From assembly GCF_030272615.1 (NCBI RefSeq), contig NC_081408.1, positions 616,712,476 through 616,776,475 on the forward strand: a DNA stretch of 64,000 bases, read 5' to 3'. Of the stretch, positions 35,983 through 48,217 are shown piece after piece. Position numbers and translations under genes: made by a program. The stretch comes from Cryptomeria japonica (lineage: Eukaryota > Streptophyta > Pinopsida > Cupressales > Cupressaceae). Each line of letters opens with the position of its first letter. Position 1 is the stretch's first letter. The notes below the pieces were generated by a model, which saw only the letters and a list, made by a program, of their open reading frames with translations, ran no database searches and was not told the DNA's origin.

Positions 35983-36877
35983 TGTTGGAAACCAATAACA
36001 CTGAGAGGGGGGGTGAATCAGTGTTATATAGGAATAAAATATTTTATCCTTAACAAAAAAGTTATACACGAACCGATATAAACATAATTGAAAGAAGTAA
36101 TACAACCAATAAGACAAACACATAAATGAGAACCATAACACATAGATTTATACGTGGAAAACCTCAAAGAGGAAAAACCATGGTGGGATTTGTGACCCAC
36201 AATATCAATCCACTGGCCATATGAAGAGATATTACAATATATGATGGCCCTGCACTTGCAGGAAGGCTTACAACCTAAAGCACACTGCTCATCACAATAG
36301 GAGCCTCACTGACTACATAATAATCCAGACAAAAATCTAGAGAAGTGTGAACTACTTAATATAGCATCTCCTATGCCAGAATATAGTTCCGGTTTAAGCT
36401 TTATCTGTTCCGGTTAAAACCCTAAATCTCAATATAGGAATAACCCTTACAATAAATTCCTCACATACATAGTCTCTTTGATATATTTTGCATTACATTA
36501 CATCCATAACCTTATCCATCCATATCAAAAGTGATCTAATCAATCACCCCTATACAAATTTATGCCTTATGTTGCCTTACAAGGATATATAAAATATCAT
36601 ATTACATGTCAGCCATATAACATAAATGAATAAGAATTAAACCAAGTTGTTGATGTTAAAACCAAGATGTATCGGCCTTGAATACCGATATCCTTTACTA
36701 TACCATGTCGGCTTGCATTGCTGATGACAAAAGAAATCTTCCATCCTACCAGTGTCGGTGCTGGTGTAGAGTCTGTGAAGTGCCTGTCGGTACACCATAT
36801 GAAGTCGAAACCCAAACTCATGTTGCCATCAATGAAAACATAATGAAACCTAACCAATAGAGTGTCAATTTCCAACA
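35983..36877 (-). repeat. Element B 3' LTR
   Basis: TGTTGGAAACCAATAACACTG at the left and TCAATTTCCAACA at the right. The AGAGGGGGGGTGAATCAGTG block lies close to the left end. The polypurine tract follows on the right. Confidence 0.9.
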
Positions 36878-36889
36878 ATCTCCCCTTTT
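36878..36889 (-). promoter_or_regulatory. Element B polypurine tract
   Basis: The minus strand reads AAAAGGGGAGAT directly before the TGTTGG start of the 3' LTR. Confidence 0.88.
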
Positions 36890-37139
36890 GGCATTGATGC
36901 CAACACTCATGTGAAAAATAGTCATGGTTTCAATTGTCAGTTTCATCCTGCCCTGCTCCCTTTGAGCTGAATATGCAAAATGGTCCAATACTCCAAAAAC
37001 TATGTAACTCCCCCTAATGTATGCAACCCTTCATTATTTTTCACATGTATACTACTCCCCCTTTGACATTAATGCCCCAAAAATTGTAAAAACAATGTCA
37101 AAGAATGATAAATGTATACTGAATACCTCCAAAAATGTC

Positions 37140-40134
37140 TTACCGAAGCTTGACGAATTTCAAGATTTCCGAGTAAGCTTTCTCCAATAACTCCACATAA
37201 GTATCCCAACTGGTTTTGAATGTGCCAGAGATAGATACAAGTCCACTCAGTAAATATGCAAGTGATTCTTTCTTAGTAACTTTTGTCAGTGTGGGATTAC
37301 CAAGCATATCCATGCATTCCTTCTTATGTACACCAAGTGAATCTAATCTTGGACCCACCAAACCTCTGAGACTTCTGGCTCTCAGGATGATTTTATCTCT
37401 TTCCTTTCAAGAGAAGAAATTTGATTCTCCAAGGTCAAAATTCATCTATTAATAGATGTGGTCAGTGAATTTAGTCCATCAAAAGAGTTAGCAATACTAG
37501 CAATTTTGTCCTATACCTCTTTTATCTTTTCATCTACTTTTGCAGTAAGAATCTTAGTATTGCAATATACCCTGAATATGCTATTACCTTGTTTCAAAGA
37601 ATTTTCTATCAAAATTAACTTTTCCTGAATCTTTTTCTTCTCTCTGTCAATGATCTAATCAAAAGCGACTCTCTTAGCCAAAGAGAATTTTTCAAAATCT
37701 ATCATGTTAGAGATTTGTTGTAATGATTGAAAATCTTTAGAGATGTGTTATGTTATTATCTTAAGCTTGCCAGAATGGATCACTTCATTCTCAATCTTAC
37801 ATTCTGGGACTAATCTGTACAAAATAGTTATGGATTGATCTATAATCCCTTTGTATGTGGTTCCCTCCTTCATCAGTTTCTGGGCAATCATCATCATCAG
37901 TTCTGTGGGACTCATCTCTGTGATGTTTTTCTTTTTCACTAGAGAAGTGTCAATTGTCAATAATGATGTGCCAACAACTAGTTCCCTACTGGATTCCCCT
38001 ATTTTCTCTGGTGATTTAACTTTTATTACCTCCTCACGCGCACTAGTGGCTTCGCCACTTGGTGCAGTCTGTGCAACTGCCCATTCCTCTCTAGAAAAAA
38101 TATCCTCAACCTGTACATTAGTGTCTGGAGGACAAGTGTCCTCAATGTTAGTATCTTGTACACTGTTCTCAACATTAACTGGTGTCTTTGTATGTGTATG
38201 TACATTTATTTTTACCAGTTGCTCAATTTCCACTATCTTGATGTTCTTCAAAACTGAGGGTGGATTACCCATAATCCCTTTACCTTTCCCTTCAACCAGT
38301 GTATCTACAGTTTTAGTCTTTGTCTCTGGTAAAGTGAAGAATCCTCTATGGTCTCCCAAAAAATTTATCCAACCCTTCTATGTTTCCTTTATTATCTCAT
38401 TCATCCTTCCTAATATTAGGATAGTTATTCTTTGTTTGTTGTTGAATACCTTCCTATCTACAGCCTCAATTGTCTTTTGCATCTCATCTGGAGTTATAGC
38501 AACACATATAGCTAAAAATTCTTGCATCTTAATATGTTTATCTTCTTGCATTGCAGATAACCTTCTATCATCTAACATGTATAGCTCTTCCGGTATTTGA
38601 TTTTCTATTCAATTAATGCTTTCTTATAGATATCTAAATATAGCAGAATTGCTTCCTCTATCTCTCTTTGTTCATCATCTTCAAATGTATCATAATAAGA
38701 CTTAACATATTTCAGCATCCTACCCTTAGTAATTTCATCAATAATTTCAGTATAGTCTTAGGTGGAATAATTGTTACAATACCAGTCTCTAGTGCCAAAT
38801 CAATGTCACTCTTCTTCCTCCTTCTGGTAGTATTGGATGCAGCTGATGGTGTAGCCTTGGGTGCCTGCTTTTGTGCTAGTCATTTGATGTTGACCTTCCT
38901 AAACTGGTTGTTTCTTTTGGTTTCTTCCTCACAACCCTTTCGAATGCTAATGGTGTCTCATCATTAGTCTCAGAATCTGCAGTCACAGTTTCAATGTGAA
39001 CTACCAGATCCTTCCTCTTTCTCCATTTCTCCGGGACAACATCAATGAGTGCCTTAATATCCTTTGAAACTTCCTATACAAACTTGCTTGCCTTACCTTC
39101 TTTTTTTTCCCTCTTCTTCTGGTTGAACTCAGTTTCAACCTCAAGAGTCTTTTGTTGTGCTATTCCATAAGGTTTTTTTGCTTCATCTATCTTTGCATGA
39201 ATCATAATTTTTGCATATGCATCAAGGATTAATGCATCCACCTCATATCCCATTTCCTCTGTCTAAATCTTTTGGGGCTTGACTACCTCCATGAGAGTCA
39301 CATCCTTCTTGACCATGAAACAAATCTCGGTATAGTATTTATCTACTATGTGCTCAGGCATTCTAGTCCTAGACCTCATAGATTTCTGAAAATATTTGAA
39401 GTAAACCCATACCTTATCATCTCTAAGACTTCCCAATGAAGAAATTTATTGCTTTATTTGTCTTCCTACCAGGATGTTAAAAGACCATTGCTTCCTTCCA
39501 GAATCGAGGGTATCATTTAAGCATACTAACATATTTCCATACCAGAAGGTGCCCTTCTTCTCACCTTTAATCTTCCCTAAATTGATCAATAACTCCTCAA
39601 GCATCCAGTCAAAAAGATCAAACTTGATATTTTCTCTCATCATCCTATAAGTGGCCAAAATACATGAACTTGAAACTGAATTCAATTAGTTAGATTAAGT
39701 TACCTTGTAGCCTATGATCATGCTGCCAAATTTGATGTCGATGTCGGTGATGGTGCTCACCTTCATCGATCTCTTATTTGATGTAGCGCTGGTGATATTC
39801 CTTACGAAATTATTTGATACTTCTTATCTAGATGTTTCCCTACCAATGGAAAAACAGTAATTGCCTGTATGGCTTCCTTAGTGATTTTATAGGGTTGGTC
39901 CAGCCATATGAACTCCCCATGTACTATCCTCAGTACATATCTGATAATCTCATCCTCGAACTCCGGAATATCCAGAATATCTGTGAATCCTAGATGTTTG
40001 ATGTGTTTATATGTCAGTTTTATTTTACCAGATTCTCCCATGAGTTCATTCATATACATCCCCTTGATCTCTGAAGTGCCTAAGTCCTCTATATGACAAT
40101 GAATATAGGCCCTAACATCTTCCACATATACCAC
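37140..40134 (-). pseudogene. Element B second reading frame, unknown function
   Basis: Roughly 1000 codons on the minus strand, broken by stops. The first clear piece (40134-39802) contains VYVEDVRAYIHCHIEDLGTS, KLTYKHIKHLGFTDILDIPE and a WLDQPYKITKEAIQAITVFP segment. Others are FDLFDWMLEELLINLGKIKG (39685-39446) and a 203-residue Lys/Glu/Thr-rich piece (38359-37748). The end (ILTAKVDEKIKEV, LTTSINR*ILTLENQISSLE) looks helical. I recognise no enzyme motif. The position between Gag and the polypurine tract is where pol would lie. It may be an element-specific protein; I assign no function. Confidence 0.6.
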
Positions 40135-40657
40135 TCCCTCCTAAATGTGAGAAAACGCTCCAACCAAATCTTCCTTGGTAGCCACATGTGGATACCATTT
40201 GAAAATTGGCCTAGGGAAGTCCTTAACTTCTACTATAGTTGTATTTTCAACAAAAATAGGAGCAGAAGATGATCCTGATTCCATGTTTCAAGAAAAATAC
40301 CTTTAGAACACTGTCGGTGAAAACCTCTAACAAATCCTTCCAGATGTCGGTGTGATCGCTCAAGATGAAATCTGATCGCTTCTGAATAGCTTCTGATTGC
40401 ACTAAGTCACTTTGAATCACTCTGAGATCTCTCTGAATGATGGGTGAATAATAATGAAGTGTAATTGACCTTTTATCAATCGACAAAACCTTAACTTTCT
40501 ATTGACATAAATGACTGCCGGTGAATGATACCGGATCTCACTTTGAATATATCAATGTCGGATAATCCTCTCCAATATCTGAAACATCTTCTAGAATCTC
40601 CTCCAGGGGAATATGCATCATCTTCCATGAAATTTGCCTACCCCTGAGGCATCTCCC

Positions 40658-42620
40658 TTAGTTACCAAATGAGCTCACTGTCGGTGCAGGAGCAACCTCT
40701 TTTGCCAGATAGGTAACCAGGACATTCCCATCCGATGATTTCTCTTCAGTCTTCCTAACCCATCTCTGAGTATGATGTTGTTGGATTTCACTAACTTTAT
40801 ATTTTCCTTTCATTTGATCCTCCATTCCCAACTGATGGATTTCTGCTTCTGTAGAACTTAGCAATATGTCCAACTTCCTTGCATGCATAACATGTAACAT
40901 TGTTCTTTTGAATTGCCTTGCTAGAACTGGTGAAATTGCTTGACCTGCACTGATTAGCCATATGTCCAAATTTTCCACAAGCATATAATTTTAAATTCAT
41001 TCTACAATCTTTTATCTTATGACCAATTTTATTGCATTTAGAACATTTATCGGGAGCAGAATCAGGGTTCTTATTTGCTCTATTTCTACATTGCCTAGCC
41101 AGGTGACCAAATTTATTGCAAACAAAACATCTACTATTGAATTTATAAGCATTGAATTGCCTTACCAATTCTTTATGGTTTTGATCTTCATTACCAGCAT
41201 CAGAACTCTGTCCTTGCTCAAATCCAAGTCCACTAGAATTTCCAATCTATTTATGTCTCTTCAATAACTCCTCAAGTTGTGCTGAGCTGATCTTGAATTT
41301 TTCTTTGTACTCACTTGTAGCAGTTAAATCATCTCTCAGTAGTATCATTTGCCTCTCAAGCTCTTGCTCATTGATATGGGATTGTATCAAATTAGACCTT
41401 AATATCTCATTTTTATGAATCAACCTACCATATTCTTCAAATTTGTTCTTCAGGGATACAACAAGATTTTATTCCTTTTTCTTTTTCTCCTCAATATCCT
41501 TGGACAACCTCATAGTCATAGTTTACATTTCATTCTTCATAACCATGTTCTCCTGACTCAATTTATGACATTGTTCCTTAAGTGCATTTTTCTCTTCATC
41601 ATCTTGATTTTACAAAAGTTCCTTCCTCCTAGCTTGAATAGATGATAGTCTCTCTTGTAGGACAAGAATACTTTCTTTAGCAGAATTCAACTCATCTTGT
41701 ATCTTTAAGTTCTTCAATCTTTCAGCATCATAATCTTCAAGTGCCATCTCAAGATGGTGTTGGCATTCTACACTCTTATGAGAATAGTTGATGTTGTCAT
41801 TGATGGCAACCATCTGGCAACCAAATAGAAAGTCACAGGCAATTGGTTTCTACATGCCCGACATCACAAAATTCATACATCGGCAGACACCAGCATCGAC
41901 AGGCACTTCACCGACATTCAGATTGCATCGTCAACAAGCATACCGACACCCCAGTTGACATGGGATAAAGGATTTTTTATATGAATTATTTTGTAATGTT
42001 ATTATCTTTTGTAAAAGCTGACATGGTATATTGTAAAAGACTCATATATGTATGAGGTCTTATAGGTCATTTTATGTAAGTAGATGGATGAGAAGTATAA
42101 GGCAATTTTGTATAAGGTGATATAGTTGACAACAAAGGTTTTGGTTATTGATTGAGCTTAAACCAGTACTGAACCTGGCATGAGAGATGTTGTTTTGAGC
42201 AGTACATTGTATTGGATTTAATAATCCATTTTGTAGTCAGTGTGACTCTTTAATGAGCAGTGAGCTCTAGGCTATTGGCCTCCCTGCATGTGCAGGCCCC
42301 TCATTGAAAGTAGTATTTATTCATTGGCCAATGCGTAAATATTGTGGGTCACAAATTCCACCAAGGTTTTTCCCACATCGGGTTTTCTCGTTAAATATCT
42401 TGTGTTATGGTGTGTTTCTATGTTGTCTCTATTATCTCTGTTTATTGTAATAATTCTTATTTACCGGTACACTATTTTGGGAGCAAAGTTATTAATAAGT
42501 TTGAATATTTTGTAAACTAGTTAGACACTGATTCACCCCCCCCCCTCTTAGTGCCTTTGGGACTGTCATTGAATCTAACAGATGCTTCTCCAAATATGAT
42601 TCCAGTTTCAGGATCTTGTT
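40658..42620 (-). pseudogene. Element B Gag-like protein with four zinc knuckles
   Basis: The frame starts near the primer site (LVPQRKFNNLNKILKLESYL), is interrupted by the solo LTR (42580-41795), and resumes with a charged coiled-coil segment (LEMALEDYDAERLKNLKIQD, then ELNSAKESILVLQERL) at 41813-41610. A serine/glycine stretch precedes four knuckles at 41130-40840: CFVCNKFGHLARQC, CSKCNKIGHKIKDC, LYACGKFGHMANQC (first Cys lost) and CYACKEVGHIAKFY (last Cys lost). CCHC knuckles bind RNA in Gag. Stops at 41609 and other points break it. Confidence 0.78.
41795..42580 (+). mobile_element. Solo LTR of the C-tract family nested in element B
   Basis: It starts TGTCATTGATGGCAAC and ends CTGATTCACCCCCCCCCCTC ... 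GAATCTAACA, flanked by GATGT (41790-41794) and GATGC (42581-42585), a 4-of-5 target duplication. No primer site or polypurine tract is beside it, so it is a solo LTR. It interrupts the gag of B and is younger than B. Confidence 0.7.
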
Positions 42621-42650
42621 CAAGTTGTTAAACTTCCTCTGAGGTACAAG

Positions 42651-42662
42651 GCTCTGATACCA
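42651..42662 (-). promoter_or_regulatory. Element B primer binding site, initiator tRNA-Met
   Basis: The minus strand reads TGGTATCAGAGC two bases after the LTR end CCAACA. It is a perfect match to the usual plant initiator-Met primer site. Confidence 0.93.
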
Positions 42663-42664
42663 AT

Positions 42665-43574
42665 TGTTGGAAACCAATAACATTGAGAGGGGGGGTGAAT
42701 CAATGTTATACCGAAATAAAAGATTTTAACCTTAACAAAATAGTTATACATGAATCGGTAAAGTGATATAAATAGATTTGAAAGAAGTAATGCAACCAAT
42801 AAGACAAACACATAAATGAAAACCATAACACACATATTTATATGAGGAAAAACTCAAAGAGGAAAAACCACGGTGGGATTTGTGACCCACAATATCAATT
42901 CACTGGCCATATGAAAAGATATTACAATATATGATGGGCCTGCACTTGCAGGAAGGCTTACATACTAGAGAACACTGGTCATCACAATAGGAGCCTCACT
43001 AACTACATAACAATCCAAGCAACAATTTGGTGAAGTGTGAACTGCTTAATATAGCATCTCTTATGCCAGAATACAGTTCTAGTTTAAGTTTTGTCTGTTC
43101 CGGTTAAAACCCTAAACCTTTTACCAGAATAACCCTTACAATGAATTCCTCACATACATAGTCTCTTTGATATATTTCACATTACATTACATCCATAACC
43201 TTATCCATCCATATCAAAAGTGATCTAATCAATCACCCCTATATACCCTATACAAATTTATGCCTTATGTTGGCTTACAAGGATATATAAAATATCATAT
43301 TACATGTCGGCCATATACATAAATGAATAAGCATTAAACCAAGTTATCGATGTTGGATCCAAGATGTGTTGACCTCCAATATCGATATCCTTTACTATAC
43401 CATGTCAGCCTGCATTTTTAGTGACCAAAGAAATATTCTATCCTGTCGGTGTTGGTGCTAGTGTAGAGTCTGTGAAGTGCCTGTCGGTACACCATATAAA
43501 GTCAAAACCCAAAATCATGTTGCCATCAATGACAAAATAATGAAACCTAACCAATAGAGTGTCGATTGCCAACA
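42665..43574 (-). repeat. Element B 5' LTR
   Basis: TGTTGGAAACCAATAACATTG to TCGATTGCCAACA. It is about 90% like the left LTR by eye and lies beside the primer site, hence the 5' LTR. Confidence 0.92.
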
Positions 43575-43579
43575 CCAAT

Positions 43580-44160
43580 GTGGCTTCCCTCTTTGAGAAG
43601 CATATCTTGAAATAGGCACATGTGTTCCGGTTGAGGCATAATCACTATCAGTCATCTTTGCAAATGGTGACTGCAACTTTATCCGGTGGGAGTCCTTGAT
43701 GTCTGACATCCACACAACATACTGGTTGCCTGCACATACTTCTCCAGTGTTGATGTGTTTCTTGATAACATTCTACCTCTTCATCACAATCAACATCCAA
43801 GCATCTTGCTCACCCTACTTGTACACGAGTCATAAGCTTTCCAGTTGGAAACCACTCACTTTGTTGATTTATCTTCTCCATGTCAACATATCACTTACCA
43901 GTTGACATCCTCTCCTTACTAGTGATAGACTATATTGATAACCTGTCCATATCTTCCACACAAGCCAAACACTAACTTGTGTACCAGTGACTCCAATGGT
44001 CATTGTGTTGAATGCAATTCTCTCCCTTACCTTACTGGTAATCTACAACACTAGGTGATATCAAAGACATCACATCATGTATGCCCCAATGACAGTGTTG
44101 CACATACATCTCTTATACTGGTAGCCATCCTATACTAGTTTGGTCATAGTCACCATTGAG
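43580..44160 (-). repeat. Host LTR-like sequence of element B (right part)
   Basis: After removal of B and one CCAAT, the sequence joins 35977 to 43580. Both sides are rich in CCGGT/ACCGG and pyrimidine words like the other C-tract LTRs. It fades into AT-rich LTR-like sequence near 44160. No gene. Confidence 0.45.
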
Positions 44161-46152
44161 TTTTTAAATTAATTAATTGAATGATTTATTTAATAATATT
44201 GGGTTTTGTATAGTTTTTGGTTATTTGGTGGTTGTGTTTCCCATACAAGTCTTTGTAAGGGATTTTTTTTTTGTTCTTTTGTTTTTGGGAGGGAGTGGCT
44301 GCAAATTTTGGGAGAAGTTTTTTGAGATGAAGATTGAAGTGATTTTGAGAGGGTTTTGGAAGGAATTTCTTGCATGCTTGAGTGGATTTTTGGAGGAGAT
44401 CTTTAGTGTTTGGTTTTGTGTGATGGATTGAGGATTGGATAGATTTTTTGATTGCTAAAAGTTTCTTATTTTCTGTTTTGAATTCATTGATTTGCATGGG
44501 AGTGATATTGTGCAATCTTCTCCTCTCTTCTCCTTCTTTCACCTTGTTCTTCATAGAACTTGAGGTAGGGATTATTACCCTCTTTGTTTGATCTTTTATC
44601 CTTTACTTATGTAATAAAAAAATGATGTATTTAGGCTCTTTCATATAAATCTAGATGTGGTTTTGATTTTTGGTTATGTATGTCAAGTTTAAGTTGGAAT
44701 TATCTCTTTTTCCTCGAGTTTTAAGGGACTATTTTTAGGGTTTCAGGTATTTTTTTTCTATTTTTGAGTCTTGAGATCAAACTGAAGGGTTTTCTAGAAG
44801 AGAAAGATGCACCCCTCAAATGGGTCTTTGCCTGATTTTTCTTTTGGAGCCCAATCGATGCTTGATTGTGATTCCCAAGTAGGCCTTATGCAACTACATA
44901 GTTTCAAGATCAATTGTGTAGTTACAGTCATCAAATGTGCAACATTAAGTGTAAAATGTGTAACATTAAGTTAAAAATGCACATAATTAAGTTTCAAAAT
45001 TTCATAAGTTTCATATGCGTAGGTTTGTAGTTTTGGTCATATTTGGCCTTGTTTGACTAGTTAGTGTTCCCTAGAGCATACCAAAGGCTTGGATTGAGTT
45101 TTTACCTTTTAATTCTATATTTTGGGGGGTTTGTATGGCTTGAATTGGATTGATTATTGTTACATATTCTTCTCTATGCTTGGGTGTGAAAGGATCCAAT
45201 TATTTTTACATTTGAAATTCATTTCATTGATCAATTTTTATTGATAAGCTCTAGGAAGGCCTATGTTTATGATTTATGATTAAGTATTTTGATTATGGAC
45301 TTATGTATGATTCATATGAGATATCTATGATATTGATTCTTATCATTCCTTGGAATTAAACCCTAGGTTAGAGGTGTCTAGGTGCATTTTAGGGGGAGTG
45401 GCTCTCAATGGGGGCAGGGGCCCTAAAGAGGCTGCTAGGGTAACCCATTGTGAGTTTCCTAATCAACTGATAATATAATAAATGAACTAGGGAGATAACA
45501 CACATTACCAAGACAATATGGTGCCCCACTAATGGCCTTGAGTTATTTTATAAACTAAGGATGAAATTGGGAAGGCTTGGCCATTCTATGGGCATTGATT
45601 TGACAAGATCAAACCTCCTTATCTTCATGAAAGGAACATTTGACTCCACATGAGCTATCAAATGGGGGCTGGGTCCAAGAGAGGCTTCCAGGGTAACTCA
45701 TGTTAAGGCTATGTGATGACACTCTTTCCTACTTGCACTTTAGAACCCTATCATAAGTGGTTCAGTATAGAAGCCTCTAGTGAGACCTTGTTATGTATCA
45801 TATCTACCCTTGTGTATTACTTATGCTTCCCTGGTATTGGTGTTGTGTTTGTGAGCTGGCCTAGTTTTCTTGCATGTTTGTGGGGCCTTGTGAACATAGT
45901 TATAGTTTTTCATGTTTTATGTAATATTATTATCTCAATTATGTTTTAAGTGTCATAGTTCTTGTTTAGGAGTGTTGCATGGTAGCATCATTAGGGAACA
46001 CATAAGAGGACTTAGTTTCTTTGTATGTTTATCTTTAGCCTGTGCATATGTAATGGTTGATATTGTGATGCATTATGTTTTAAATTTTTTATTGCTATGT
46101 TATTCTATTAGTTAGTTGTTATTATTTTGGGGTTCCTTAGTGGGGCGTTACA
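44161..46152 (+). repeat. LTR part related to E1, plus orientation
   Basis: It ends TAGTGGGGCGTTACA at 46152, the counterpart of the AGGGCATTACA end of the E1 LTR. A segment with GGGCCCTAAAGAGG then GCTAGGGTAACCC (about 45418-45454) matches the reverse complement of 6733-6775 in that LTR. Probably the continuation of 33240-33896 across the insertion at 33897-44160. No primer site follows, so it is a solo LTR or fragment. Scattered short frames are not gene-like. Confidence 0.5.
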
Positions 46153-46501
46153 ACCGAATTTGGGTCCTAATTGAGAGGACTAGGGAACTTTGGCACCATA
46201 GTCCTAAGCTAGGATCAGGGCACCCTAATACCTTGGTCCTAAGAGTCAAGACTCAACTTTGGGTAAAATACAGAAGAGAAAGTGAAAATGTAGGTTTGTG
46301 AGAGGTGTGGGTAGAATCAAAGCAATCATCAGGCATCAAAAGACAAAAGATTAAGGTGAGGTCTAGGTGAGGACAAAATTGTATGTAGATACAATTTACA
46401 ATGCTACACTTAATGTTTGATCCATGTAGTGGTTATTCATGACCTTGTTGATGATGTCATTGGCCATTTAATGGAATTGATTATGTGTTGCATTGATGTT
46501 T
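46153..46501. other. Short unassigned stretch
   Basis: AGTCCTAAGCTAGGATCAGG and similar words resemble LTR sequence. No gene or clear boundary. Confidence 0.5.
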
Positions 46502-47690
46502 TGTCATTGATGTCAACACTAGTTTTTTTTGTTGCTTTACCGATATCTTTCTGGTCTCGGTAGGTTGTTTGGTTTCTGGTTGGATTGGATCATCATGATC
46601 CAGTATGCTCTGGTATGTTTGGGTTATGGAATTGGCTTATTCATGTTACTCAGATTTATGTCCAGTCAGTTGGTGTTTGATATGGTGATTAGATGCTATC
46701 ATGTTTGCTAGTAAACTTGGTTTGTGGTTTCGGCAAGGGTTTCACCGGTAGAGCTTTGTTGAAGATCTTTGATGGTATGCATAAGTGGTGCTGGTGCAGC
46801 TTCTAGTGGAGATTAAAGATGCTAATGGTGATCATGTTCAAGACTTGGTTGATTGGGATCATTGTTTTAGTATGTGTGGACCTAAATTGGGTCTCGGTGT
46901 ATCTAGGTTATGGATCGGCTTAATGTAACGTGTGGATTAGACCTCTCAATGTGTTTCTGGGATGTCTTATGGGTTGGATATTATTTGTTTGGTCTTAGGC
47001 CGACATGTTTTGTAATTATGTAATTATTATTGTTTGGTGGCCGACCTTTTTTTTTTGGTTGAGGGTTTGTATATATATGATGTAAGATCTCATTGTAGAT
47101 CATATGTGAGGATGTAATAAGCAAATAATGTAATAATCATTCAGGTAGAGGATTTGGTCAATCATTGGTGATCGAGTTGGGTTTATGTAAGAGGATTTAG
47201 TCCTCTAGTATTGAGCTTAATCAAAACTATACTCAGGCATAGGATATGTTATCTTTGTAGTTCATTCCTTCTTCAGGATTGTAGTCTGGATTTCTATGTA
47301 GTCAGCAAGACTCCTTTTGTGATGAGAAGTGTGCTCTAGGCTATTGGCCTTCCTACAAGTGCAGGCCCCTCAATTGTAATTTACATACTTACTGCAGAAT
47401 TATTATCTGACTATGGGTAGGCTTTCCACCACGATTTTTTCCTTTACTAAGTTTTCCATGAACAAATAATGGTGTCATGTGGATGGTATTTATTCTTTGA
47501 TTGTTATTTATGCTTAATTGGTTTATCTGCTATTTTGGTATTTGGTTTATGCATTTTGGTATTGATCTTTTGGGTTCCGGTAATCATATTTTAAGTGCTT
47601 AAGGTTATGATAATCAGAGATAACTGATTCACCCCCCCACCCCCCCCTCTTAGTTGTCTTCTGGTTATTTTTGGGTTGTCTACTAGCCTT
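46502..47690 (+). repeat. LTR of the C-tract family
   Basis: It starts TGTCATTGATGTCAAC like the solo LTR at 41795 and carries CTGATTCACCCCCCCACCCC CCCCTCTTAGT near its 3' end (about 47622-47655). TATATATATGATGTAAG near 47070 may be the TATA region. The 3' border is not clean and no target duplication was found, so the end is approximate. Confidence 0.55.
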
Positions 47691-48212
47691 GATGATCAAT
47701 TGGAGCTTCAAATAATCCAAAGATCAATTGACTATCATTCCTTAACATATTTGGGTGGAAAAGTCTACGAAAACATAGAATCACAACATAAACAATTGTA
47801 AGATTAGAGTGAACACATAAATGATGTCACTTTCATCAACTTAGAGAAGTGATAAATCTAAGGTTATCCCATGTTACTTATATTCTTCAAGAGGCACAAC
47901 ACTTGGTCCATAAAATTCAAACACCCAATTCAATCTTGAAACCTAAAAAGCACCTATTGCAAATTCATGTCCACATTTAGAAACTTCAATTAGGAAAAAC
48001 TTAGTGGGACAACAATTTTGAGAGATTAAAGGCTCAAATATGTAACCTAGATGTTATTAAAGCCCAACAAATTTTACTTGAGGACAAGCCAAATTTTTGA
48101 AAAGGGGAATGAATAATGATGTTGGTATGGAAAAGGAGTAGTTAAACACAATATGAGAGAATATACTGCATCTTGTTGCATCAATCCAGTAAATCCTAAG
48201 ATTAGAAATATA
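47691..48212. other. AT-rich stretch without recognisable gene
   Basis: Sequence between the previous LTR and element C. No coding motif, repeat or RNA gene seen. Confidence 0.55.
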
Positions 48213-48217
48213 GCATG

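Larger units (their letters stand above)
35983..43574 (-). mobile_element. Element B: probable non-autonomous LTR retrotransposon without polymerase
   Basis: It has two LTRs (895 and 910 bp, TGTTGG...CCAACA), an initiator-Met primer site, a polypurine tract and exact target duplication CCAAT, all consistent with minus orientation. The interior encodes a coiled-coil, zinc-knuckle Gag-like protein and a further long reading frame of unknown function. I found no RT, RNase H, integrase or protease motif in any frame. A 786-bp solo LTR interrupts the 5' part of gag. LTRs differ by roughly 10% by eye, so it is older than the Tat element and C. It would need enzymes from a partner to move. Confidence 0.85.

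Noticed and set aside
37851-38600. 249-residue plus-strand frame inside element B
   Set aside because: It mirrors the minus-strand reading frame, is hydrophobic by reverse-complement effect, and has no motif. The minus frame fits the element orientation.
44186-44554. 122-residue Lys-rich minus-strand frame as a host gene
   Set aside because: Low-complexity composition, no motif, and embedded in LTR-like sequence.
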